From positions 1 to 16,013 of the forward strand of contig JBEVIU010000025.1 of NCBI GenBank assembly GCA_040510575.1: a DNA stretch of 16,013 nt. The letters are read 5' to 3'. Source of the stretch: DASUMF01 sp040510575. Its GTDB lineage: Bacteria > Actinomycetota > Acidimicrobiia > IMCC26256 > DASPTH01. A model generated the notes under the pieces. It saw only the letters and a list, made by a program, of their open reading frames with translations, was not told the origin of the DNA and did no database searches. Of this stretch, positions 1 to 7,010 are shown piece by piece. The position numbers and the translations under genes were made by a program. Within the stretch, counting starts at the first letter, position 1; each line of letters begins with the position of its first letter.

Positions 1-3000
1 TGCGATCGCGCAACCAGTCGAGCTCGAGCCTGCCGGCGAGTGCGAAGTGCACCCGCGCGACCTGCTCGATCGGTGTGTTCGCCGCGTGCGCCACATCGGC
101 GATCGTGAGCGCGCCGAGTGCAGCATCGGACGAGGCCACCAGCTGCGCCAGTGGGCGCGGGACGCCGTCGCCCGCGAGCGCTTCGGTGGCGTCGTCGAGC
201 GCGGCGCGCGCCGTCGGATCCAGCAGGTCGCGCAGACCCGCGACCACCGCAGCCACCGGCGCGCGGAACTCGTCGGTGGTCGGACCGATCGGGAGCGCGT
301 CGTCGTGGCGCACGAACCAGCGCGCCGCGCGCTCGACCAGCCGGCGGATCGTGAGGAACATCCGGTTCTGCGTGGCCACGCTCACCTGGAAGTCGAGCGC
401 GTCGATGCCCGCCCAGAGCGTCGACACGTCGTAGACGTCGCGAGCGATGACGTGCGCACGGGTCAAGGTGGGGAGCGCGACGCCCAGCTCGTCGGCGAGG
501 CGCGACAGGAAGCTGATCCCGGCGCGGTTCACGACCGCGTTCGCCACCACCGTGCCCACGATCTCACGACGCAACGGATGGCTCCGAGCCGTCTCTGCGA
601 AACGCGCTCGGAGCGGCGCAGGGAAGTAGCCGAGAAGCTCGCGTTCGAGGGCGGGATCGTCGGGCACGTCCGAGCCGACGAGCTGCTGCTGGAGGTCGAT
701 CTTGGTGAACGCGAGGAGCACCGCGAGCTCGGGCGCGGTGAGGCCACGACCCGTCGCAGCACGTTCCTGCAGCGCTTTGGCGTCGGGGAGACCCTCGAGC
801 GCCCGATCGAGCAGGCCGGCGTGCTCGAGCCGTTCCATCTGCCGTGCGTGCACACCGAGCAGGTCGACGGTCTCCACCGCGGCGATCTCCAACGCGTTCG
901 CCTGCGCCTGGTTGTCGGCCAGCACGAGGGCGGCGACCTCGTCGGTCATCTCGCCGAGGAGCGGATCCCGGTCGGCCGCGTCGAGCACACCTGATCGAAT
1001 CGCGGCGCCGAGCAGGATCTTGATGTTCACCTCGTGGTCGGAGGTGTCGACCCCAGCCGAGTTGTCGATCGCGTCGGTGTAGATCCGCCCACCACCGAGC
1101 GCGAACTCGACCCGCGCCGCCTGCGTGAGCCCGAGGTTCCCTCCTTCGGCGACAACCCGCGCGCGCAGCGCAGTCGCGTCGATGCGCACGGCATCGTTGG
1201 CGCGATCGCCCACTGCGAGGTTCGTCTCGCTCGTGGCCTTCACGAAGGTCCCGATGCCACCGTTCCAGAGGAGGTCGACCGGCGCGCGCAGCACCGCGCT
1301 CACGAGATCGTCGGGCGTGAGCTCGGTCACGCCGGCGTCGATCCCGAGCACCGCACGCGCTTCGGGCGAGAGCGCGATCGACTTCGCGTCGCGCGCGAAC
1401 ACGCCACCACCGGCCGAGATGAGGGCCGGGTCGTAGTCGGCCCACGACGAGCGCGGGAGCGCGAACAGGCGCTGGCGTTCGGCGAAGCTGGCCGTTGGAT
1501 CGGGCGACGGGTCGACGAACACGTGCCGATGATCGAACGCGGCGACGAGCTTCACGCGCGGCGACCGGAGCAATCCGTTGCCGAACACGTCGCCCGACAT
1601 GTCGCCGATGCCGACCACCGTGAGCTCGGCGGCGTCGGCGTCCACACCCATGGCCCGGAAGTGCGATTGGACCGACACCCACGCACCCCGTGCGGTGATG
1701 CCCATCGCCTTGTGGTCGTAGCCGCGCGAGCCGCCCGACGCGAACGCGTCGTCGAGCCAGTAGCCGTACTCGGCCGCCAACTCGTTGGCGACGTCGGAGA
1801 AGGCAGCCGTGCCCTTGTCGGCGGCAACGACGAGGTAGGTGTCGTCACCGTCGAGGCGCACCGCTCCGGCAGCACCCGCGTCGACCGCCGTCGCGAGCGG
1901 GACCGCGCGACCGTCGACCAGGTTGTCGGTGAGGTCGAGGAGCCCACGGATGAACGTGCGGTAGCACTCGAGCACCTCGGCGCGCAGCGCGTCGGGGTCG
2001 CCGACGGGCGGCTGCTTCACGACGAACCCGCCCTTGGCCCCGACCGGCACGATCACCGAATTCTTCGCGGTCTGCGCCTTCATCAGCCCGAGGATCTCGG
2101 TTCGGAAGTCGTCGCGACGGTCGGACCACCGGATGCCACCACGGGCCACGTCGCCTCCCCGCAGGTGCGCACCCTCGACACGCGGTGAGTACACCCAGAT
2201 CTCGTGAACCGGCCTGGGGCGGGGCAAGAAGTCGAGCAGCGCCGGGTCGAACTTGATCGCCAGACGTTCGTCGAGCACGTGGTCGTCGAAGAACGCGGTG
2301 GTGCGGACGGCCGCGCGCGCGAGTGCAGCGAAGGCACGGAGGATGCGGTCGTCGTCGAGGCTCGTGACCGCGTCGATGTCGCGTTCGAGCTGCGCGCTGA
2401 TCGCGTCGCCATCAGTTGCGCTCCGAGCGGCTGGGTCGAGACGCGCGTGGAACAGCGCGACGACCGCTCGCGTCGGCGCGGGGTTCGCGACCAGCGTCGC
2501 GGCCAGCGTGGCCTCGGTGAAGCGCACACCCACCTGGTGGAGGTACTTCGCCAGCGCGCGCACGATCACCACGTCGCTCGGTTCGAGCCCGGCCGCGATC
2601 ACGAGACGGTTGAGCGCGTCGTTCTCGATCGCGCCGCTCCACACGCACAGGAAGAGCTCGGCGACGCGTGCCTGCAGCGCGGGCTCGTCGAGCGGCGTCC
2701 CCGACACCGCGTGCACCCCGAACGAGTAGATCCACCGAGCGCCGGGACCCGGGCGGATCTCGTAGGGCCGTTCGTCGACGACGACCACGTCGAGCTGGTC
2801 GAGCACGGGCATCACGTCGGACAGCACCAGCGGACGACCCGACCGGTAGAGCACCAACCGGGCCACGCCGGGACCGTCATGAGCGGCATCGGAGCCGTGC
2901 CGCAAGCGGATGGCGAGGTCGCCCGCCGGATCGAGCGACTCGAGCTCGGCGATGTCGGCCACGGCCTCCGCCGCCGACACGTCGTCCTGATATGCGGGTG

Positions 3001-4369
3001 GGAACGCAGTGGCCCACACCCGGTAGGCGTCGAGTCCCTCTTCCTCACCGCGTGCGGACTGGAGCGCGTCGGCGAGCTCGTCGGTCCACGCGCGCGCGAG
3101 CTCCACGAGCTCACGCTCGAGCGCGTCGACGTCGGGTATCGGGCTCGCGTCGGCGACGGTGATGTCGGAGCGGGCGACGATGGGCAGATCGAGCACCACG
3201 TGCAGACGCGCCATCATCGAATCGCCCACGAGCACCGAGAAGTCGACCGACGTGGCGTCGAACGCCTGGAGCAACGCGTCGACGATGGCGGTGCGGACCC
3301 GCGTGGTGTACCGATCACGCGGCAGGTACACGAGGCACGACACGAACCGGCCGAACTCGTCGGGGCACGCGAAGAACCGCAGCCGACGTCGCTCGCCGAC
3401 CTCGGCCACGCCCTGCACGAGTCGTTCGAGCGCGTCGACCGGGAGGCGGAAGAGGAGCTCGCGCGGGAGCGTCTCCAACACGTTCGCGAGGACGCGTTCC
3501 GCGTGCTCACCTGCCGTTGCACCCGCCCGCGCGATGACATCGGCCGCCTTGCGGCGCAGCACCGGGATGCGCTCGATGCTGTCGGTGTAGACGGGTGCGG
3601 TGTAGAGCCCGATGAAGCGGACTTCGCCCACCGCGCGGCCGCGTTCGTCGAACTGGCGCACCCGCACGTCGTCGAGTGGAACCGCGCGGTGCACGGTCGA
3701 GCGCTCGGCTGCCTTGGTGAGCGTGAGCACATACGGCTCGTGAAGGTCCGCTCCCCGAGCGCCCGGATCGCCCAGCGGCCGCCGGCGGGCTGTCCCGAGC
3801 GCACCGTCGACCTGTGGCTCCAGCCGGGCGGTGTCGCCGTCGCCGGTGATCGTGTAGCGACAGGCGCCCACGAACGTGAAGTGGTCGTCGATCAGCCACT
3901 CGAGGAACGCGGCGGCTTCGAGCACCTCCTCGGCCGGAACGCCAGGCGGCGGCGCGGCGGCGAGCAGCGCCGCACCGAGATCGCGCACGACATCGCGCAT
4001 CGGGGCCCAGTCGTCGACCGAGATGCGAACGTCTTCGAGCACGTCCTCGAGCTCGAGCTGGAGTCGCGCCAACACACCGGGGTCGGTCTCCCGGTCGATC
4101 TCGGCGTGCGCGAGCACGATCCCGCCGTGATGCTGCTCGACGATGCGGTGCACCTCGATTCCGAGTCGCGCCAGGTGCGCGGTGAGGCTGTCGCCGACGA
4201 AGGGCATCTCGTCGGCCACGACGTCGACCACCGTGTGGGTCGACGCGTCAGCCGACCCGGCGACCGCAAGGTTGGAATGCGGAGTGGACACACCGACGAA
4301 CACGCTGCCCGGCAGCCGGCCCGGCGCGAGACGCGCGGCTTCCGCGAGCAGGTCGGCGCCGTCGTCCAC
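1..4369 (-). CDS. gdh: NAD-specific glutamate dehydrogenase, large (about 160-180 kDa) class, 3' end outside the window
   Basis: Oxidative deamination of glutamate to 2-oxoglutarate with NAD, linking amino-acid breakdown to the TCA cycle in the cytoplasm. The frame stays open for 1456 codons to the left edge, and about 130-200 residues appear to be missing compared with family members of roughly 1600. Seen directly: an N-terminal regulatory-type segment with EMPFVGDS (about residues 54-61); the catalytic block ARGGIRWSDRRDDFRTE (about 742-758), then KAQTAKNSVIVPVGAKGGF (764-782) with candidate substrate and catalytic lysines K764, K769 and K779; the dinucleotide-binding region GIGDMSGDVFGNG (about 922); then WNGGIGT, EGGN and YTDAIDNS. 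The start is GTG 4369: an in-frame TAG lies four codons upstream, and a TAGGGT box sits 6 nt before the GTG. A small ABM-like gene ends 20 bp upstream on the same strand. Family assignment is near certain; the exact start is inferred. Confidence 0.96.
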   Translation of the reverse strand, partial: MDDGADLLAEAARLAPGRLPGSVFVGVSTPHSNLAVAGSADASTHTVVDVVADEMPFVGDSLTAHLARLGIEVHRIVEQHHGGIVLAHAEIDRETDPGVLARLQLELEDVLEDVRISVDDWAPMRDVVRDLGAALLAAAPPPGVPAEEVLEAAAFLEWLIDDHFTFVGACRYTITGDGDTARLEPQVDGALGTARRRPLGDPGARGADLHEPYVLTLTKAAERSTVHRAVPLDDVRVRQFDERGRAVGEVRFIGLYTAPVYTDSIERIPVLRRKAADVIARAGATAGEHAERVLANVLETLPRELLFRLPVDALERLVQGVAEVGERRRLRFFACPDEFGRFVSCLVYLPRDRYTTRVRTAIVDALLQAFDATSVDFSVLVGDSMMARLHVVLDLPIVARSDITVADASPIPDVDALERELVELARAWTDELADALQSARGEEEGLDAYRVWATAFPPAYQDDVSAAEAVADIAELESLDPAGDLAIRLRHGSDAAHDGPGVARLVLYRSGRPLVLSDVMPVLDQLDVVVVDERPYEIRPGPGARWIYSFGVHAVSGTPLDEPALQARVAELFLCVWSGAIENDALNRLVIAAGLEPSDVVIVRALAKYLHQVGVRFTEATLAATLVANPAPTRAVVALFHARLDPAARSATDGDAISAQLERDIDAVTSLDDDRILRAFAALARAAVRTTAFFDDHVLDERLAIKFDPALLDFLPRPRPVHEIWVYSPRVEGAHLRGGDVARGGIRWSDRRDDFRTEILGLMKAQTAKNSVIVPVGAKGGFVVKQPPVGDPDALRAEVLECYRTFIRGLLDLTDNLVDGRAVPLATAVDAGAAGAVRLDGDDTYLVVAADKGTAAFSDVANELAAEYGYWLDDAFASGGSRGYDHKAMGITARGAWVSVQSHFRAMGVDADAAELTVVGIGDMSGDVFGNGLLRSPRVKLVAAFDHRHVFVDPSPDPTASFAERQRLFALPRSSWADYDPALISAGGGVFARDAKSIALSPEARAVLGIDAGVTELTPDDLVSAVLRAPVDLLWNGGIGTFVKATSETNLAVGDRANDAVRIDATALRARVVAEGGNLGLTQAARVEFALGGGRIYTDAIDNSAGVDTSDHEVNIKILLGAAIRSGVLDAADRDPLLGEMTDEVAALVLADNQAQANALEIAAVETVDLLGVHARQMERLEHAGLLDRALEGLPDAKALQERAATGRGLTAPELAVLLAFTKIDLQQQLVGSDVPDDPALERELLGYFPAPLRARFAETARSHPLRREIVGTVVANAVVNRAGISFLSRLADELGVALPTLTRAHVIARDVYDVSTLWAGIDALDFQVSVATQNRMFLTIRRLVERAARWFVRHDDALPIGPTTDEFRAPVAAVVAGLRDLLDPTARAALDDATEALAGDGVPRPLAQLVASSDAALGALTIADVAHAANTPIEQVARVHFALAGRLELDWLRDR

Positions 4370-4375
4370 GGAGCA

Positions 4376-4381
4376 ACCCTA
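4376..4381 (-). promoter_or_regulatory. -10 box TAGGGT of gdh, leaderless layout
   Basis: TAGGGT on the minus strand is followed by six bases (TGCTCC) and then the GTG start of gdh. This fits a TANNNT -10 element with transcription starting at or next to the start codon. I see no Shine-Dalgarno and no clear -35. The box lies between the stop of the upstream ABM-like gene and the gdh start. Confidence 0.55.
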
Positions 4382-4389
4382 CGGTGGAG

Positions 4390-4647
4390 TCACATGAGGT
4401 GATGCACGGGCAGCTCTCGCGGCTCGGCGTGGAGCCCGACCTCGGCCAGCACCGGGAAGAGCAGCGCGGTGAATCGCTCGAACGCGTCGCACGTGTCCCA
4501 CACCTCGACCACGACGAAGCCGTCGGGCGTTCGGGCACAGATGTGCGACCGACGGCCCGGCTGGTCGGCCAGTTCGGGCATCAGTTCCATTGCTCGGTCG
4601 TACTTCTCGATCGCGTCCTGGAATTCCAGGATCACCGTGATCGACAC
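4390..4647 (-). CDS. small ABM-like (ferredoxin-fold) hypothetical protein
   Basis: An 85-residue protein. It starts with a strand-like SITVILEF, then an amphipathic helix, then a second strand FVVVEVWDT (about 44-52), and ends in VHHLM. This length and strand-helix-strand order resemble the antibiotic biosynthesis monooxygenase/dimeric alpha-beta barrel proteins, but I see no diagnostic catalytic residue, so no activity is assigned. GTG 4647 is chosen because the fold begins there and a weak GGGGGC lies just upstream; an in-frame GTG at 4680 would add 11 arginine-rich residues. It sits 20 bp upstream of gdh on the same strand and could be read together with it. It may bind a small metabolite or be a degenerate monooxygenase; both are speculation. 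Confidence 0.7.
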   Translation of the reverse strand: MSITVILEFQDAIEKYDRAMELMPELADQPGRRSHICARTPDGFVVVEVWDTCDAFERFTALLFPVLAEVGLHAEPRELPVHHLM

Positions 4648-4710
4648 GTCGCCCCCGCTTCGTCTCGGGATCACCCGCACTCCGTTCGCCGTGAGCGCCC
4701 GACTTGGATG

Positions 4711-4762
4711 ACCGGCGAGCAGGACCGGCGAGCAGGACCGGCGAACAGGACTGCCGAGCAGG
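4711..4762. repeat. tandem array, four copies of a 13-bp unit
   Basis: Unit ACCGGCGAGCAGG occurs at 4711-4723 and 4724-4736 exactly, at 4737-4749 with one change (GAACAGG) and at 4750-4762 with two changes near its start (ACTGC). The array lies in the 204-bp spacer between the divergent ABM-like and zinc-ribbon genes. Apart from it and the ribosome-binding site of the zinc-ribbon gene, I see nothing else defined in that spacer. It could be a protein-binding array or a slippage product. Confidence 0.85.
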
Positions 4763-4838
4763 ATCCGCCCCGCGGTCCCGCGCGCGCGGCATCATCTGCA
4801 CCCGCATCGTGCGGCCCGGCCCGCGCCGACCACGTTCC

Positions 4839-4845
4839 AGGAGAG
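4839..4845 (+). promoter_or_regulatory. Shine-Dalgarno site of the zinc-ribbon gene
   Basis: AGGAGAG precedes GTG 4852 by six bases. It is one of the few good ribosome-binding sites in the window, and it fixes the start of a short gene whose frame is open far upstream by chance. This gene is therefore probably translated from a leadered mRNA, unlike many of its neighbours. Confidence 0.7.
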
Positions 4846-4851
4846 TCATCC

Positions 4852-5052
4852 GTGGATCTCGACCTCACACCGATCGAGATGGAGTGCATGCGGTGCGGGC
4901 ACACCGAGCCGATGCGCTTCTACGGCTGCTGCAACGCCTGCCGCACACATCTGCAGGCCCGGTTCACCCGCGACACCCGCGACATCGCCGTGGCGGCGTA
5001 CGAGCCCAAGATGAACGTCACGCCCAACGCCGTCGCCCTGAAGGACGACTGA
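4852..5052 (+). CDS. 66-residue zinc-ribbon protein of unknown function
   Basis: A very small protein with two cysteine knuckles: C12-x2-C15 (CMRC followed by GHTE) and C27-x2-C30 (CCNAC, with an extra C26). Spacing and aromatic content fit a zinc ribbon. The C-terminal half (about 37-66) has no cysteines and looks like a basic-to-mixed tail ending in KDD. The start is GTG 4852 because of the AGGAGAG site just upstream. The open frame continues upstream through the tandem repeat, but those codons look like chance translation. The stop lies four bases from the stop of the convergent secreted-protein gene. I do not recognise a named family. A role in binding nucleic acid or a partner protein is possible but unproven. 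Confidence 0.75.
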   Translation: MDLDLTPIEMECMRCGHTEPMRFYGCCNACRTHLQARFTRDTRDIAVAAYEPKMNVTPNAVALKDD

Positions 5053-5056
5053 CGAG

Positions 5057-5572
5057 TCAGACGCGCTTGAGGCCGGCCTTGCTCGCGGCCACCAGCTGAC
5101 TCTCGACGTCCTGGTACGTGATGGGCAACGTGCCGTCGGTGAAGAGCCCCTGCATCCCGAGCAGGATGCTGCCCTTGAGGGTGTTCACGACGCTCTCGCG
5201 TTCGTTGTAGATCGACTTCGAGAGGCCCGTGGTCGGGACGTAGGCGGGCGTGTCCTTCAGCCCGTCGTACGCAGGCTTCCCACCGATGAACATGACGTGC
5301 ACGACGAGGTCGCCGGCAGGAAGGCCGGCCGTCGCGCCCACCGCGTACTTGCACGACGCGCTCGCCGCCGTCTTGAGCCCCGCCTTGCCCTTGCCGACGG
5401 TCGCGCCGTCGAAGGCCTTGGAGATCTCGCTCGTGGTGAGGACCTTGCACGGATCCTTGGTGGCAGCGACCGCGGCCGTTGTGCCGACGAATCCCGACGC
5501 CACGAACACGAGGCCGAGCGTCGAGGCGAGCAGGGGGAGCCCACGTGGGGAGAGCCAGGAGAATTTGCGCAT
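5057..5572 (-). CDS. secreted DUF3558-like protein
   Basis: A 171-residue exported protein. Residues 1-11 are basic, residues 12-36 form a hydrophobic signal sequence, and a likely signal peptidase site follows AVAA at about 37. The mature part opens with DPCKVLTTSEISKAF, the pattern seen at the start of the actinobacterial DUF3558 domain, and C42 could form a disulfide with C74 (ASCKY). No lipobox cysteine stands at the cleavage site, so it is probably soluble or loosely wall-associated rather than a lipoprotein. The start is ATG 5572, six bases after a TACGTT box; the open frame extends 72 codons further upstream without support and would put the signal sequence inside the protein. It diverges from the coiled-coil gene. 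Function is unknown; the family match is from pattern memory. Confidence 0.82.
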   Translation of the reverse strand: MRKFSWLSPRGLPLLASTLGLVFVASGFVGTTAAVAATKDPCKVLTTSEISKAFDGATVGKGKAGLKTAASASCKYAVGATAGLPAGDLVVHVMFIGGKPAYDGLKDTPAYVPTTGLSKSIYNERESVVNTLKGSILLGMQGLFTDGTLPITYQDVESQLVAASKAGLKRV

Positions 5573-5578
5573 CACGTC

Positions 5579-5584
5579 AACGTA
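5579..5584 (-). promoter_or_regulatory. -10 box TACGTT, leaderless layout
   Basis: TACGTT on the minus strand, then six bases (GACGTG), then ATG 5572 of the secreted protein. An in-frame GTG directly before the ATG would leave only three bases, so the ATG is preferred. No -35 is evident. Confidence 0.5.
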
Positions 5585-5622
5585 TCGGCCGGTGCGCCGC
5601 TCCGGTTGAATCCCCCGGTCGA

Positions 5623-5628
5623 TAGCCT
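5623..5628 (+). promoter_or_regulatory. -10 box TAGCCT, leaderless layout
   Basis: TAGCCT is followed by seven bases and then GTG 5636 of the coiled-coil protein. It probably drives both that gene and the overlapping tag gene. There is no Shine-Dalgarno before the GTG. Confidence 0.5.
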
Positions 5629-5635
5629 CCGCGCG

Positions 5636-6451
5636 GTGCCCGACGCCCCGCGCGATGCCGTCCCCGACAGCGTGCTCGACCAGCTCTACGCCGTACGTCC
5701 CGACGAGTTCGTGGCAACACGCGATCGACTCGCGAAGGAGCTCCGCGCCGACGGGAACGCGGAAGCGGCGGTCGCGCTGCGCGCGCACCGTCGTCCGAAC
5801 GTGGTGGCGTGGAGCGTGAACCAGGTGGCTCGCTCACGTCGCGAGCTGCTCGAGGCGCTCTTCTCTGCCGCCGACGAGGTCCGCGCCGCGATCAACGTGG
5901 GCGACGGTGACGCGCTTCGCGTCGCGATGCGCGCGCAACGGACGCGGGTCGGCGAGCTCACCGACGCCGCGCTGGAGCGCGCTGCCGAGGTGAGCCCCAA
6001 CGCCGGTGCCCATCGCGAGGCGATCGCCGGCACGTGGGAGGCGGGAGCCGCCGATCCCAACGCCCGGCAGCTCGTGCTCGAGGCCCGCCTCACCGGCGAG
6101 CTGCAGCCCGCGCTGGTGCTGGGCGACGACCCGACGCCGGCGCGCCCCGCACCGGCGCCTCGCCGCGGCGGCCGTCTTCCTCGAGCCGCCGATCCGGTGC
6201 CCGAGCCGGATTCGGCACCGGAGCGGCGTCGCGCTGCGCTGCCACGCGACGAGCTGGCCCTTCGACGGGCGGAGGACACCTTGGCGGAGGCGCGCAGCGA
6301 GCTGGCCGACGCACAGGCCAGCGTCGAAGCCGCCGACGAGGAGCTCGAGCGTGCGACGCGAGCGGCGGCCCGGGCCCACGACGCGCACGATCGCGCGCAG
6401 CGCCGGGTGACGCGTGCCGAGCAGTCGGTCGCGGAGCGTCGAGCGCGATGA
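5636..6451 (+). CDS. actinobacterial coiled-coil hypothetical protein, translationally coupled to tag
   Basis: A 271-residue soluble protein. The N-terminal part (about 10-60) contains RPDEFVATRDRLAKELRADG and RRPNVVAWSVNQVAR, a pattern I associate with uncharacterised actinobacterial proteins. A proline- and arginine-rich linker follows (about 165-200). The C-terminal 70 residues are a highly charged Ala/Glu/Arg heptad-like region, very probably a coiled coil. No catalytic motif is visible. GTG 5636 is chosen because a TAGCCT box lies seven bases upstream and the conserved part begins soon after; the open frame runs further upstream through the divergent promoter. Its stop overlaps the next start as ATGA, so it is translated together with the 3-methyladenine glycosylase. 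It may assist DNA repair or merely share the promoter. Confidence 0.82.
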   Translation: MPDAPRDAVPDSVLDQLYAVRPDEFVATRDRLAKELRADGNAEAAVALRAHRRPNVVAWSVNQVARSRRELLEALFSAADEVRAAINVGDGDALRVAMRAQRTRVGELTDAALERAAEVSPNAGAHREAIAGTWEAGAADPNARQLVLEARLTGELQPALVLGDDPTPARPAPAPRRGGRLPRAADPVPEPDSAPERRRAALPRDELALRRAEDTLAEARSELADAQASVEAADEELERATRAAARAHDAHDRAQRRVTRAEQSVAERRAR

Positions 6452-7005
6452 CCGTCGTGCGCTGCGCATGGGCGGGCGACGACCCGCTGATGGTCGCGTA
6501 CCACGACGAGGAATGGGGCGTGGAGGAGCACGACGATCGCCGGTTGTTCGAGCTCATCACGCTCGAGGGCGCGCAGGCGGGGCTGAGCTGGACCACGATC
6601 TTGCGCAAGCGCGACGGCTACCGACGCGCCTTCGCCGAGTTCGATCCCGTTGTCGTCGCACAGTTCGACGCGAACGACGTCGACCGGCTTCTGCAGGACG
6701 CGTCGATCGTGCGCCACCGCGGCAAGATCGAGTCGACGATCGCCAACGCGACGCACGTGCTCGACGTGCAGCGCGACGTCGGCAGCCTCGACACGCTGGT
6801 GTGGTCCTTCGTCGACGGGCCGATCGTGCGCGGCAGCGACGCGTCGGCCGTGCTCCCGAGCCAGACCGACGAGTCGCGTGCGCTGAGCAAGGAGCTGAAG
6901 CGCCGCGGCTTCCGCTTCGTCGGCCCGACCACCATCTACGCGTTCATGCAGGCCGCCGGCCTGGTCGACGACCACGACCCCACCTGCTTCCGCCACCCGA
7001 CCTGA
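6448..7005 (+). CDS. tag: DNA-3-methyladenine glycosylase I
   Basis: Excises 3-methyladenine from alkylated DNA, starting base excision repair. At 185 residues it has the usual family length and aligns from memory along its whole length with the E. coli enzyme. Visible motifs: C6, H19 (AYHDEEWG), H176 and C180 (DHDPTC), matching the four zinc ligands; LEGAQAGLSW with E40, at the position of the essential E38, and W48; RHRGKI; and GFRFVGPT. The ATG overlaps the TGA of the coiled-coil gene by four bases, so translational coupling is expected. The 3' end converges on the MFS gene with only five bases between the stops. No oddity in sequence or composition. Confidence 0.97.
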   Translation: MTVVRCAWAGDDPLMVAYHDEEWGVEEHDDRRLFELITLEGAQAGLSWTTILRKRDGYRRAFAEFDPVVVAQFDANDVDRLLQDASIVRHRGKIESTIANATHVLDVQRDVGSLDTLVWSFVDGPIVRGSDASAVLPSQTDESRALSKELKRRGFRFVGPTTIYAFMQAAGLVDDHDPTCFRHPT

Positions 7006-7010
7006 TGCGA

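Noticed and set aside
2204..4402. A 732-codon plus-strand open frame opposite gdh, and several similar long frames
   Set aside because: Its translation is rich in Arg, His, Glu and Val with no recognisable domain. It lies antisense to a glutamate dehydrogenase whose motifs are unmistakable, and long antisense frames are expected in GC-rich coding DNA.
4711..4762. Tandem repeats as a possible CRISPR array
   Set aside because: Units of 13 bp abut directly with no spacers, and there are no cas genes nearby.
4384..4851. A longer version of the zinc-ribbon protein starting at 4384
   Set aside because: The extension crosses the ABM-like gene antisense and the tandem repeat. AGGAGAG before GTG 4852 marks a better start.
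5573..5788. An upstream extension of the secreted DUF3558-like protein
   Set aside because: It would place the signal sequence 80 residues inside the protein and run over the divergent coiled-coil gene. The -10 box at 5579-5584 would then be inside the gene.
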